A stretch of DNA of 64,000 nucleotides, taken from positions 186,001 to 250,000 of the forward strand of contig NZ_CP011968.1 in NCBI RefSeq assembly GCF_001077535.1, given 5' to 3'. Of this stretch, positions 46,451-55,437 are shown piece after piece. Under the pieces are notes generated by a model, which was not told where the DNA came from, ran no database searches, and saw nothing but the letters and a program-made list of their open reading frames with translations. Source of the stretch: Clostridioides difficile ATCC 9689 = DSM 1296. GTDB taxonomy: Bacteria > Bacillota > Clostridia > Peptostreptococcales > Peptostreptococcaceae. Position numbers and translations under genes: made by a program. Within the stretch, counting starts at the first letter, position 1; the number at the start of each line of letters is the position of its first letter.

Positions 46451-47827
46451 TTAATCAATTTCCTTTACTATATTAATAGCCCATTTTTTAGATAATGCTC
46501 TAGGAACACCAAATATAAACTTAACCACTTCTTCACTATAAGTGAGCAAAACGAGTACAAATATAGGTGCACCTTTAAATGCAGCTATAAAAGTTAGAGG
46601 AATAGAAGCTAACCACATACATCCTAATTCTAAAAATAGAGCATATTTAGTATCTCCTCCACTTCTTAAAATACCAATTATAACCAATGTATTAAAAGAT
46701 TTAAGAGCCATTAGTATTCCCATTATAAAGAATATCTTAGTTATATCAGAAGCTAAGCTATCAGAAACACTAAACATTTTTAATAATAATGGTATATTTA
46801 AAATTAAAATAATTCCAAGTATTAAACCAGCTGAAAATACAAGTATAGAAAACTTTTTAGCATATTCAATGGCTCTTTTAATATGGTCAGCTCCAAGTTC
46901 ATTTCCAAGCATAATAGATGCACCAGATGCAATACATACAGCTGTCATTATGAAGAAATTACCTGTACTGGTTGCTATCTGGCTAGCTGCTATAGCAGAA
47001 GTACCAGCTCTTGCATATGCAACAGAATACAGGACAGTTCCAATTGCCCATACAGAGTCATTTACAAATATAGGAAAGCTTTTTGATGAAAAAGATTTTA
47101 TAAAAATTTTATCAATAGCTTTTAGATTTTTTAGACCAAACTTTAATATATAGTCTTTTTTATAAAGGTAAACATAAGTAATCATTAAAATTAATTCACA
47201 TATTCTAGCAATAACAGTAGCTAGAGCAGCACCTTTTACACCCAATGCAGGAAGACCGAAGTTACCAAATATAAATCCATAATTTAAAATAACATTTGTT
47301 ACAAGTGCAAATGCACTACAAATCATACCTAACTTAGGATTTCTAACACCTCTTGAACCAGTACTAAATACAGTACTTACAGCAATTAATGGATAACTAA
47401 ATACTGCAATACTAAAGTAATCTATACAAAGTTTTACCACCTCAGAATCATACGAAAATATGTGTATAATTGGCTTTGGTGTTAGTAAAGCAGGAATAAC
47501 AAATACAAAACTTAAAACAATTGCCAATACACAAGTAAGACCTGTGACTTTTCTTATATTACTCACATCCTTCTTTCCATAAAACTGTGAAATAAAAACT
47601 CCAGCACCTCCTGTGATACCAGATAAGGACATATTAAAAAGAAAGAAAAATTGGTTTGCAACTCCAACTGAAGCTACAGATGTTTCCCCCAAACTACTTA
47701 TCATAATTGTATCTATTACATTTACAGAAGTAGAAATTAAGTTCTGTATGATAATAGGTATACATAAAGATAGAAGTATTTTATAAAATCTTTTATTTTC
47801 GTCTTTTAAAGAAAATAGTTCTTGCAA
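46451..47827 (-). CDS. MATE family efflux transporter
   Basis: 458 residues, twelve membrane helices in two related halves, with the MATE patterns PIIIQNLISTSVNVIDTIMIS in helix 1 and VGVANQFFFLFNMSLSGITGG in the following region. It is an Na+- or H+-driven exporter of cationic drugs or small metabolites. The start is a TTG at the 47827 end, spaced 5 nt from GGAGAGG. It follows an ABC-F gene after 15 nt, so the two are probably co-transcribed, a pairing of ribosome protection and efflux. Confidence 0.9.
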   Translation of the reverse strand: MQELFSLKDENKRFYKILLSLCIPIIIQNLISTSVNVIDTIMISSLGETSVASVGVANQFFFLFNMSLSGITGGAGVFISQFYGKKDVSNIRKVTGLTCVLAIVLSFVFVIPALLTPKPIIHIFSYDSEVVKLCIDYFSIAVFSYPLIAVSTVFSTGSRGVRNPKLGMICSAFALVTNVILNYGFIFGNFGLPALGVKGAALATVIARICELILMITYVYLYKKDYILKFGLKNLKAIDKIFIKSFSSKSFPIFVNDSVWAIGTVLYSVAYARAGTSAIAASQIATSTGNFFIMTAVCIASGASIMLGNELGADHIKRAIEYAKKFSILVFSAGLILGIILILNIPLLLKMFSVSDSLASDITKIFFIMGILMALKSFNTLVIIGILRSGGDTKYALFLELGCMWLASIPLTFIAAFKGAPIFVLVLLTYSEEVVKFIFGVPRALSKKWAINIVKEID

Positions 47828-47842
47828 ATAATCCTCTCCTTT

Positions 47843-49756
47843 TTACATAAATTCTTCCCACTCATCATATAGAGAGGCAAGGTTATTTTCTAAATTAATT
47901 TTTTCTTGGCTAACTTCTTTAGCTTTATCTGGATTAGAGTATACTTCTTCTTGACATAAAAGTATATCTAATTTTTCAATTTCAATCTCTAACTTTTCAA
48001 TTTCTTTTTCTATATTTTGTCTTTTTATTCTATTTTTCTTTTCTATTTCTCTTTGTTCTCTCTCTTTTCTTTTTTCATCTTTTATTTGAGTTCTAGTTTT
48101 TTCTTCTTTTTCTTCTATAATACTCATCTCTTGGATTTGCCTTTTTTTATCTATATAATAATCATAATTTCCCAGATATTCAGTAATTCCATTTTCATCT
48201 AAAACTAAAATTTTATCAACAACAGTATTTAGAAAGTATCTATCATGTGATATTGTAAATATAGTCCCATCATAATTAGTTAATGCCTCTTCAAGGACTT
48301 CCTTAGAATCAATATCTAGGTGATTAGTAGGCTCATCTAATAACAATAAGTTTGCATTTGATAGTATAAGTTTAAGTATGGCAACTCTAGCTCTTTCTCC
48401 ACCACTCAATGTAGAAATCTTCTTAAAAACTTCTTCATCTACAAATAAAAATGCCCCTAACATATTTCTCAAAGTAGTTTGAGTAAGATGAGTATTATTT
48501 TCCCAAATCTCATCAATTATTGTGTTATCTAAATTAAGAGTTTTTTGTTCCTGATGGAAGTAGGAAACATGTACATTAGTTCCAAATTTAATATTGCCAC
48601 TAAGAGGTTGTAGTTCATTAGTTATTATTTTAAATAATGTAGATTTGCCAACACCATTTGCACCTATAAGTGCAACTTTTTCCCCTCTATATATATCTAA
48701 ATCCAAGTCTTTAAAAAGTATTCTTTCTCCATAACCCATAGATACATCTCTAATTTGAAGAACATCATTACCACTCTGGACAGAAGGCGTAAATTGTATA
48801 CGAGCTTTTTTCCTATAAGCTTCTGGTTTATCTAAAACGTCTACCTTGTCTAATGCTTTTTCTTTACTTCTTGCACGCTTTAGGTGTTTTTCTCTACCAT
48901 AAGCTTTTAGTCTTTCAATTGATTCTTCTTGCTTTTTTATTTCTTTTTGTTGGTCTTCAAATTTCTTAAGCTCTAGTTCTTTTTCTATTTTAGATAACTC
49001 AACAAATTTAGAGTAGTTACCATTATATACTTTAAGTTTTTTGTTGTGAACTTCAAAAATTCTATTTACGGATTGGTCTAAGAAATATCTATCATGAGAT
49101 ATTAACATGACAGTCCCTTTATATTGTTTTAAAAATACTTCTAACCATTCTATCGCTTCAGAGTCTAAGTGGTTAGTAGGTTCATCAAGTAACAATAGAG
49201 TTGGTTTCTTAAGAAGTAATTTTCCTAAAAGAACTCTAGTTTTTTCACCACCAGAAAGTATGCTTATTGGCTTATCCATATCATTGTCACTAAATCCTAA
49301 TCCCTTTAGAACTCCTTTGGCTTCAGATTTATATCCATATCCATTTAAATCTGAAAATAATTCTAGTTTATGTGAATATTCATCCATGATTTTTTCTATA
49401 ATTGGAGAGTTTGTTTTTGTACTTTCTTCAGATATTTTAACCTCTAATTCTCTTAAATAGGATTCCATTTCTATCAAATTTTTAAAAACTTCTAGTACTT
49501 CTTCCAAAATAGTATTATCCGAATAAAAATTGGTATTTTGTTCTAAATATCCGATTTCACAATCTTTAGAAGTGTAAATATCTCCACTATCATATCCATA
49601 AATTCCTGAAATTATTTTAAATAAAGTAGTTTTTCCAGTACCATTAACACCGATTATACCAATTTTATCGCCTTCATTTACTGTAAAACTAATATTTTCT
49701 AATATAGAATCTATACCAAAACTTTTATTTAAGTTATTACATGACAAAACAATCAT
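47843..49756 (-). CDS. ABC-F family ATP-binding protein
   Basis: 637 residues with two ABC modules and no membrane segment. The first has GVNGTGKTTLF, LSGGEKTRVLLGKLLL and LLLLDEPTNHLD; the second has GANGVGKSTLF, LSGGERARVAILKLIL and LLLLDEPTNHLD. Between them is the linker with the P-site tRNA interaction motif region (VYNGNYSKFVELS...), and the C terminus is a charged coiled coil (about 545-637, many E and K) as in Uup/YdiF. ABC-F proteins act on the ribosome, in translation quality control or antibiotic protection; the subfamily here looks like the housekeeping YdiF/Uup kind. Start ATG follows GGAGGTAG. Confidence 0.92.
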   Translation of the reverse strand: MIVLSCNNLNKSFGIDSILENISFTVNEGDKIGIIGVNGTGKTTLFKIISGIYGYDSGDIYTSKDCEIGYLEQNTNFYSDNTILEEVLEVFKNLIEMESYLRELEVKISEESTKTNSPIIEKIMDEYSHKLELFSDLNGYGYKSEAKGVLKGLGFSDNDMDKPISILSGGEKTRVLLGKLLLKKPTLLLLDEPTNHLDSEAIEWLEVFLKQYKGTVMLISHDRYFLDQSVNRIFEVHNKKLKVYNGNYSKFVELSKIEKELELKKFEDQQKEIKKQEESIERLKAYGREKHLKRARSKEKALDKVDVLDKPEAYRKKARIQFTPSVQSGNDVLQIRDVSMGYGERILFKDLDLDIYRGEKVALIGANGVGKSTLFKIITNELQPLSGNIKFGTNVHVSYFHQEQKTLNLDNTIIDEIWENNTHLTQTTLRNMLGAFLFVDEEVFKKISTLSGGERARVAILKLILSNANLLLLDEPTNHLDIDSKEVLEEALTNYDGTIFTISHDRYFLNTVVDKILVLDENGITEYLGNYDYYIDKKRQIQEMSIIEEKEEKTRTQIKDEKRKEREQREIEKKNRIKRQNIEKEIEKLEIEIEKLDILLCQEEVYSNPDKAKEVSQEKINLENNLASLYDEWEEFM

Positions 49757-49891
49757 AAATTTCTACCTCCTTGAACTATCTAAAATTATAATGTTTTGAT
49801 ATAATATAATCAAGGTTATATGTATTAGTTTTGAAAAAGAAATATTTTATTGTGAATCAAACAAAAAAGAGGACACTTTTAGGAGGTGAAG

Positions 49892-50524
49892 ATGTTGGGA
49901 AATAAAAATATATCAATGGCAGTTATAAGAAGGCTCCCAAAATATCATAGATATCTTGGAGACTTATTAGATAGGGATATACAAAGAATATCTTCTAAAG
50001 AATTGAGTGATATAATAGGGTTTACCGCTTCTCAAATAAGACAAGATTTAAACAACTTTGGTGGATTTGGACAACAAGGATATGGTTATAATGTAGAAGC
50101 TCTTCATACTGAGATAGGTAAAATTCTTGGGTTGGATCGACCATACAACGCAGTTCTTGTAGGAGCAGGTAACTTAGGACAAGCTATAGCCAATTATGCA
50201 GGATTTAGAAAAGCTGGATTCGAGATAAAAGCTTTATTTGATGCAAATCCTAGAATGATAGGTTTAAAGATAAGAGAGTTTGAAGTATTAGATTCAGATA
50301 CTTTAGAAGACTTTATAAAAAACAATAATATAGATATTGCTGTATTATGTATACCTAAAAATGGAGCACAAGAAGTTATTAATAGAGTTGTAAAAGCTGG
50401 AATCAAAGGTGTATGGAATTTTGCACCTTTAGATTTAGAAGTTCCGAAAGGTGTTATAGTTGAGAATGTAAACTTAACAGAAAGTTTATTTACCTTATCG
50501 TATTTAATGAAAGAAGGAAAGTAG
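49892..50524 (+). CDS. rex: Redox-sensing transcriptional repressor Rex
   Basis: 210 residues: an N-terminal winged helix (about 1-80, ISMAVIRRLPKYHRYLGDLL and SSKELSDIIGFTASQIRQDLN) and a Rossmann NAD(H)-binding domain with VLVGAGNLGQAIANY, ending in a domain-swapped helix (NLTESLFTLSYLMKEGK). Rex represses fermentation genes when NAD+/NADH is high and is released by NADH. I chose ATG 49892 behind AGGAGGTG; the GTG at 49886 is part of that site. Its neighbours here (FmdE-like, ferredoxin, CODH) suit redox control, but no clear Rex operator was seen in the window. Confidence 0.95.
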   Translation: MLGNKNISMAVIRRLPKYHRYLGDLLDRDIQRISSKELSDIIGFTASQIRQDLNNFGGFGQQGYGYNVEALHTEIGKILGLDRPYNAVLVGAGNLGQAIANYAGFRKAGFEIKALFDANPRMIGLKIREFEVLDSDTLEDFIKNNNIDIAVLCIPKNGAQEVINRVVKAGIKGVWNFAPLDLEVPKGVIVENVNLTESLFTLSYLMKEGK

Positions 50525-50569
50525 ACAACTTAAACATATTAATAATGAGCAGTTGTAAAGAGTATTGAG

Positions 50570-50607
50570 AAAGTCAGAAGATTTAATATTAAATCCTCTG
50601 GCTTTTT
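50570..50607 (+). terminator. Terminator after rex
   Basis: AAAGTCAGAAGATTTA pairs with AAATCCTCTGGCTTTTT through several G-U pairs, with the T run in the 3' arm. Confidence 0.8.
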
Positions 50608-50671
50608 GAAATATTAGGATAAAAATTTAAATAATGTATGGAAATAAACAATATTAAGGAGAGTGGTTTTT

Positions 50672-51202
50672 GTGGAGGAATTATGGAAAAAGGCAATTGA
50701 ATTTCATGGTCATGAATGTCCAGGGTTAGCTATAGGATTTAAAGCAGCACTTGCAGCAAAAAAATATTTAGGATGTAAACAGTCAGGAGATGAGGAAATT
50801 GTATGTATTTCTGAAAATGATGCTTGTGGAATAGATGGTATACAAGTAGTGCTAAGTTGCACAATGGGTAAGGGAAATTTACTACTTAGGATGACTGGAA
50901 AATCAGTATATCATTTCTTTAATAGAGAAAATGGAAAATCTATAAGGATATATGTAAAGTCAAAACCATTTGAGATGGATAGAGAAGGATACAAAAGATA
51001 TTTATTAGAAAGTGATTTTGAAGAAATATTTGAGATTACAGATACTAAGTTAAGACTTCCTGAAAAAGCAAGAATATTTAAATCCCTTAAATGTGAAGTG
51101 TGTGGTGAATTTGCATCTGAGCAATATATAAGGATTGAAGAAGGAAAGAAAGTATGTCTTGATTGTTTTGATAAATATGAAAGATTTTATGAAGAGTATT
51201 AA
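50672..51202 (+). CDS. FmdE family protein (formylmethanofuran dehydrogenase subunit E-like)
   Basis: 176 residues. The N-terminal KAIEFHGHECPGLAIGFKAAL is the FmdE signature, with metal-binding Cys and His; ENDACGIDGIQVVLSCTMGKGNL follows. The C terminus is a zinc ribbon with CEVCGEFASE and CLDCF. In methanogens FmdE belongs to the formylmethanofuran dehydrogenase complex, but no other subunits are here, and bacterial FmdE-like proteins are mostly uncharacterised. A molybdenum/formate link is only a guess. I chose the GTG at 50672, well spaced from AAGGAGAG; the earlier GTG (50663) overlaps that site. Confidence 0.82.
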   Translation: MEELWKKAIEFHGHECPGLAIGFKAALAAKKYLGCKQSGDEEIVCISENDACGIDGIQVVLSCTMGKGNLLLRMTGKSVYHFFNRENGKSIRIYVKSKPFEMDREGYKRYLLESDFEEIFEITDTKLRLPEKARIFKSLKCEVCGEFASEQYIRIEEGKKVCLDCFDKYERFYEEY

Positions 51203-51320
51203 AATTATAAATTAGATTAAAGTTAAAAGTATTAGATATGTGCTAACAGTATTTTAAGATGAATTAGGTAGCAACATAATAAAGTATATAAATAATATTA
51301 ATTGAATCATACATAATTAA

Positions 51321-51362
51321 AAAGAGGCTGATTAGTATTTATAAAATAAAATCAGTCTCTTT
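51321..51362 (-). terminator. Terminator of the ferredoxin gene
   Basis: AAAGAGGCTGATT (51321-51333) with AATCAGTCTCTTT (51350-51362). On the minus strand the second arm is followed by TTTTTAATT. Confidence 0.8.
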
Positions 51363-51377
51363 ATGAATAACGAATTA

Positions 51378-51548
51378 TTATTCTGGTTGAGGTGCATCTA
51401 CAGGACAAGCTCCTGCACAAGAACCACAGTCTATACAAGAACCAGCATCTATAACATATGCGTCGTCTCCAGCTGATATACAGCTAACAGGGCATTCAGC
51501 CTCACAAGCACCACAGCTTATACAAGCGTCAGTAATTTTATATGCCAT
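51378..51548 (-). CDS. 2[4Fe-4S] ferredoxin
   Basis: A 56-residue clostridial-type ferredoxin with two cluster motifs, CISCGACEAECPVS and CIDCGSCAGACPVDAP, each CxxCxxCxxxCP. It carries low-potential electrons between enzymes such as pyruvate:ferredoxin oxidoreductase, CO dehydrogenase and hydrogenase. The ATG at the 51548 end follows AAAGGGAGG; the open frame extends further upstream but has no ribosome site there. It is transcribed alone, divergent from the CapA-like gene. Confidence 0.96.
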   Translation of the reverse strand: MAYKITDACISCGACEAECPVSCISAGDDAYVIDAGSCIDCGSCAGACPVDAPQPE

Positions 51549-51832
51549 TTTGAAATCCTCCCTTTTATATGTATTGTAATTCAATAACATTATAACAAAT
51601 ATTATTGAATATAACAATTAAATTAATTCTACAACAAAAACTTTATTATGATATTCTTGTTTTAAAGTTTTACAATAAAGTTTAATCTGCTTATATTTTT
51701 ATTTGTTTTAAAGAAGTTTATTTTAAAAATAAAATTAAATTTAAAAAGTTATGTATTGATTATATTTAAAAATGTTATACTCTAAAAAAGTATATTTTAT
51801 TTAAAAATTTATTAATACAAAGGAGATTTACT

Positions 51833-52900
51833 ATGAAAAATAAATTAGTTTACATATGTATTATGAGTCTATTGCTATTTGTAGTAGGATGTTCTAATAA
51901 TCCAAATAAGGAAAGTACCATTAAAAAAGACTCTAAGAATAACCAAAGCCAAGTTAAAGAAGAAAAAAGAGAACCTGTGAAAAAAGATATAACTATAAGT
52001 TTCGCTGGTGATGTAACTATGGGGAACTATAAAGGTTCATCATATTATGGCAGTTTTGACCATGAATTTAAAAGACAAGGAGAAGATTACAATTATTTTC
52101 TTAAAAATGTAAAACCTGTATTTGAAAAAGATGACTTAACAGTGGTTAATTTAGAAGGTCCACTTACTACAGCGTCAAATGCAAAAGAAAAAAAATTTGC
52201 ATTTAAAGGAAAGCCTGGATATGTAAATATTTTAAAATCTGGAAGTGTAGAGGCAGTAAGTATTGCAAATAATCATTCAGAAGATTATTTTGAAGAAGGA
52301 ATGAAAGATACACAGTTTATATTGGACGAGAATAAAATAAATTATTTTGGATTAGGGAAAGATGCTGTTGTAGATGTCAAAGGAATTAAAGTGGGTCTAT
52401 TAGGGTATAATGGATTATCAACTGAATATAATGAAAAAAATTTAAAACAAATGGAAGATGATATTAAGTCCTTAAAAAAGAAATCGGATGTTGTTGTAGT
52501 GTACTTTCATTGGGGGATAGAATTAGATTATTATCCAGATAAAAAACAAAAAGATTTTGCTCATTATGCTATAGACAAGGGAGCAGATTTAGTTATGGGG
52601 TCTCACCCGCATGTGATTCAAGGAATAGAAAAGTATAAAAATAAGTATATAGCTTATAGTCTAGGGAATTTTTGCTTTGGAGGAAATAAGAATCCTTCTG
52701 ATACAGATAGTTATATATATCAACAAACCTTTACTTTTTCAGATAATAAATTAACTTCAATTAAAGAGCCAAATATAATACCAACTTCAATAACATCTAG
52801 TAACTCCAGAAATAATTATCAACCAAAAGTATTGGATGGAAGTGAGAAGGATAGAGTTTTAAATAAACTTGAAAAAATAAGCAAAGATTTAAATAAATAA
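51833..52900 (+). CDS. CapA-family lipoprotein (poly-gamma-glutamate synthesis-type phosphoesterase-like)
   Basis: 355 residues starting with a lipoprotein signal peptide (MSLLLFVVGCSNN, lipobox cysteine about residue 20) and a Lys/Glu-rich linker to about residue 50. A CapA-type metallophosphatase-like domain follows: ISFAGDVTMGN, VVNLEGPLTT, SIANNHSEDY, YFHWGIELDYYPD, GSHPHVIQGIE and YSLGNFCFGG. This gives the expected Asp/Asn/His metal-site residues in order. The family is tied to poly-gamma-glutamate capsule handling, though many members have other roles, and no capBCD genes are visible in this window. It should sit on the outside of the membrane. AAAGGAG precedes the ATG. Confidence 0.88.
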   Translation: MKNKLVYICIMSLLLFVVGCSNNPNKESTIKKDSKNNQSQVKEEKREPVKKDITISFAGDVTMGNYKGSSYYGSFDHEFKRQGEDYNYFLKNVKPVFEKDDLTVVNLEGPLTTASNAKEKKFAFKGKPGYVNILKSGSVEAVSIANNHSEDYFEEGMKDTQFILDENKINYFGLGKDAVVDVKGIKVGLLGYNGLSTEYNEKNLKQMEDDIKSLKKKSDVVVVYFHWGIELDYYPDKKQKDFAHYAIDKGADLVMGSHPHVIQGIEKYKNKYIAYSLGNFCFGGNKNPSDTDSYIYQQTFTFSDNKLTSIKEPNIIPTSITSSNSRNNYQPKVLDGSEKDRVLNKLEKISKDLNK

Positions 52901-52980
52901 AATGTAAAAAAAAATAAATATATATATTTATTTTAATAATTTATATTTTGTTTAGGGTATGGTAAATCGTGGTATTAAAT

Positions 52981-53042
52981 AAGTAGATTTTAATAGTTAA
53001 ATTATAGTCAATTATAATAAAGCTATTTAATCTACTTTTTTA
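52981..53042 (+). terminator. Hairpin with T tract between capA-like gene and cooS
   Basis: AAGTAGATTTTAATAG pairs with CTATTTAATCTACTT, followed by T run, and ends only 28 nt before the cooS start. It could just terminate the CapA-like gene, but then the cooS promoter would have to lie upstream of or inside it. If the promoter is upstream, this is an attenuator in the cooS leader. Confidence 0.6.
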
Positions 53043-53069
53043 ATATAAAAATATAAGGGGGAATTTGTA

Positions 53070-54971
53070 ATGGCTTGTAACACTTGTAAAATGTGCGAAA
53101 GTGCAGACAAGAAATTAGAAAGTTTTGTAGCTTCAAAGGATGTTGAAACAGCATTTCATAGAACAGAAGATCAGAAAGTTAAGTGTGGTTTTGGACTTCA
53201 GGGGGTTTGTTGTAGACTCTGTTCAAATGGACCATGTAGAGTAACTCCTAAATCACCAAGAGGTATATGTGGAGCAGATGCAGACACTATAGTAGCAAGA
53301 AACTTTTTAAGAGCAGTAGCATCAGGAGCAGCTTGTTATTTACATGTGGTAGAAAATACAGCTAAGAATTTAAAAAATGTTGGAATAACTAAAGGTGTTG
53401 TTAAAGGAGAAAAAACATTAAATCAATTAGCAGAGATGTTTGGAATAGAAAGTGATGAAAAGTATGATAAATGTATAAAGGTTGCAGACAAAGTTATCAA
53501 CGATTTGTATAAATCAAGAGATGATAAAATGGAATTAGTAGAAAAAATAGCTTATGCACCTAGAGTGAAAAAGTGGAAAGAGTTAGGTATAATGCCTGGT
53601 GGTGCAAAGTCAGAAGTTTTTGATGCAATAGTAAAATCATCAACAAATTTAAATAGTGACCCAGTAGACATGCTAGTTAATTGTTTGAACTTAGGTATAT
53701 CAACAGGATTATATGGTCTTACACTAACTAATCTTTTAAATGATGTTATGTTGGGAGAACCAGTTATAAGAATGGCTCCTGTAGGATTTAATGTAATAGA
53801 CCCAGACTACATAAATATAATGATAACAGGCCATCAACATTCAACATTTGCAAATTTCCAAGATAGATTAAAAGATGAAGATGTTATAAAATTAGCTCAA
53901 TCTGTTGGTGCAAAAGGCTTTAAGCTAGTAGGATGTACATGTGTTGGTCAAGATTTACAATTAAGAGGAGAACATTATCAAGAAGTATTTGCTGGACATG
54001 CAGGTAACAATTTTACAAGTGAGGCTGTTTTATCAACTGGAGCAATAGATATAGTTCTTTCAGAATTTAACTGTACTATACCAGGGCTTGAACCAATAGC
54101 AGATAAATATAAAGTAAAAATGGTTTGTTTAGATGATGTTGCTAAAAAAGCGAATGCAGAATACATAGGTTTAGACAGAAGTAAATTAGATGAACTTAGT
54201 AACACTTTAATAGAAAAAGCATTGGAGTCTTATAAGGAGAGAAGAGGAAGTATTGAAATAGATATACCAAAAGACCATGGATTTGAACAATCTTTAACTG
54301 GTGTAAGTGAAAAGAACCTGAAAGCGTTTTTAGGAGATTCATGGAAACCTCTTATTAATTTAATTGCAGAAGGAAAAATTAAAGGTGTTGCAGCTGTTGT
54401 AGGATGTTCAAATATGACAGCAGGAGGACATGATGTAAATACTGTTGAACTTACTAAAGAATTGATTAAAAAAGATATAATAGTACTATCTGCAGGATGT
54501 TCTACTGGAGGATTAGAAAATGTTGGTCTTATGTCACCTGGAGCAGAAGAATTAGCAGGAGAAAACTTAAAAGAAGTATGTAAGACTTTAGGAATACCAC
54601 CAGTATTAAACTTTGGACCATGTCTAGCTATAGGAAGACTAGAAATAGTAGCAACAGAATTAGCAGCTGAACTTGGAATTGACCTACCACAATTACCATT
54701 AGTGCTTTCAGCTCCACAATGGTTGGAAGAACAAGCATTAGCTGATGGAGCGTTTGGTCTTGCCCTTGGCTTACCTCTTCATTTAGCTTTACCTCCATTT
54801 ATAACAGGAGGAAAATTGGTGACAGAAGTATTAACAGAAAAATTAAAAGACTTAACAGGAGGACATGTTATAGTGAATCCAGACCCTAAATCTTCAGCTA
54901 ATCAATTAGAAGAAATAATAATAGATAGAAGAAAAAATTTAGGGTTAAAGGATGTGGAATGCAATGCATAG
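53070..54971 (+). CDS. cooS: Monofunctional carbon monoxide dehydrogenase catalytic subunit CooS
   Basis: 633 residues. The N terminus has the Cys sets for the D and B clusters (CNTCKMCES, then CGFGLQGVCCRLCSNGPCR). The C cluster (Ni-Fe-S) is built from the His of TGHQHSTFANF, GCTCVGQDL, a mid-domain Cys (SEFNCTIPG), GCSNMTAGG, GCSTGGLEN and FGPCLAIGR, all present. It interconverts CO and CO2 with a ferredoxin-type partner. No acetyl-CoA synthase (acsB) genes are attached, so this is the stand-alone kind. The next gene overlaps it by 8 nt and encodes its electron-transfer partner. Confidence 0.96.
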   Translation: MACNTCKMCESADKKLESFVASKDVETAFHRTEDQKVKCGFGLQGVCCRLCSNGPCRVTPKSPRGICGADADTIVARNFLRAVASGAACYLHVVENTAKNLKNVGITKGVVKGEKTLNQLAEMFGIESDEKYDKCIKVADKVINDLYKSRDDKMELVEKIAYAPRVKKWKELGIMPGGAKSEVFDAIVKSSTNLNSDPVDMLVNCLNLGISTGLYGLTLTNLLNDVMLGEPVIRMAPVGFNVIDPDYINIMITGHQHSTFANFQDRLKDEDVIKLAQSVGAKGFKLVGCTCVGQDLQLRGEHYQEVFAGHAGNNFTSEAVLSTGAIDIVLSEFNCTIPGLEPIADKYKVKMVCLDDVAKKANAEYIGLDRSKLDELSNTLIEKALESYKERRGSIEIDIPKDHGFEQSLTGVSEKNLKAFLGDSWKPLINLIAEGKIKGVAAVVGCSNMTAGGHDVNTVELTKELIKKDIIVLSAGCSTGGLENVGLMSPGAEELAGENLKEVCKTLGIPPVLNFGPCLAIGRLEIVATELAAELGIDLPQLPLVLSAPQWLEEQALADGAFGLALGLPLHLALPPFITGGKLVTEVLTEKLKDLTGGHVIVNPDPKSSANQLEEIIIDRRKNLGLKDVECNA

Positions 54972-55437
54972 AATTTTTATAAATAAAGATTTATGTACAG
55001 GATGTAAGAGCTGTGTACTAGCATGTATGCTAAAACACAATAAAGATTATGACATGTACACTCTTGATTTAGAAAATATAGATAATGATAGTAGAGGGCA
55101 TATAGAATTAGATAGTAAACATAATAATCCAGTTCCAATTCTTTGTAGACACTGTGATGAACCTGAATGTGTATTAGCATGTATGAGTGGTGCAATGCAT
55201 AAAGATAGTGAAAGTGGAATCGTTTCATATGATGAAGAGAAATGTGGTTCATGTTATATGTGTGTAATGTCTTGTCCATATGGATTATTAAAGCCAGATG
55301 ATAGAAGCAAGCAGAACATACTTAAATGTGATTTATGTAAAGATGAGGAGTATCCTAGATGTGTAGCTAATTGCCCAAGTGGAGCAATTGAATTACAGAA
55401 GGAGGAAAATGATGAATTATGTAGTGTTAGGAGCTAG
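54964..55437 (+). CDS. cooF: CooF-like 4Fe-4S ferredoxin subunit
   Basis: About 157 residues with four Cys clusters: CTGCKSCVLAC, CRHCDEPECVLAC, CGSCYMCVMSCPYG and CDLCKDEEYPRCVANCPSGA, as in CooF/HycB-like ferredoxins. It takes electrons from CooS and gives them to the flavoprotein encoded next. I prefer ATG 54964 (MHRIFINKD); an ATG at 54952 would be only about 1 nt from the GGA-type site and adds four residues. The gene overlaps cooS by 8 nt and the next gene by 26 nt, so the three are coupled. Confidence 0.92.
   Translation: MHRIFINKDLCTGCKSCVLACMLKHNKDYDMYTLDLENIDNDSRGHIELDSKHNNPVPILCRHCDEPECVLACMSGAMHKDSESGIVSYDEEKCGSCYMCVMSCPYGLLKPDDRSKQNILKCDLCKDEEYPRCVANCPSGAIELQKEENDELCSVRS

Noticed and set aside
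46542-47153. A 203-codon plus-strand frame inside the MATE gene.
   Set aside because: It runs antisense to a clear MATE transporter, has no ribosome site and reads as its complement; a shadow frame.
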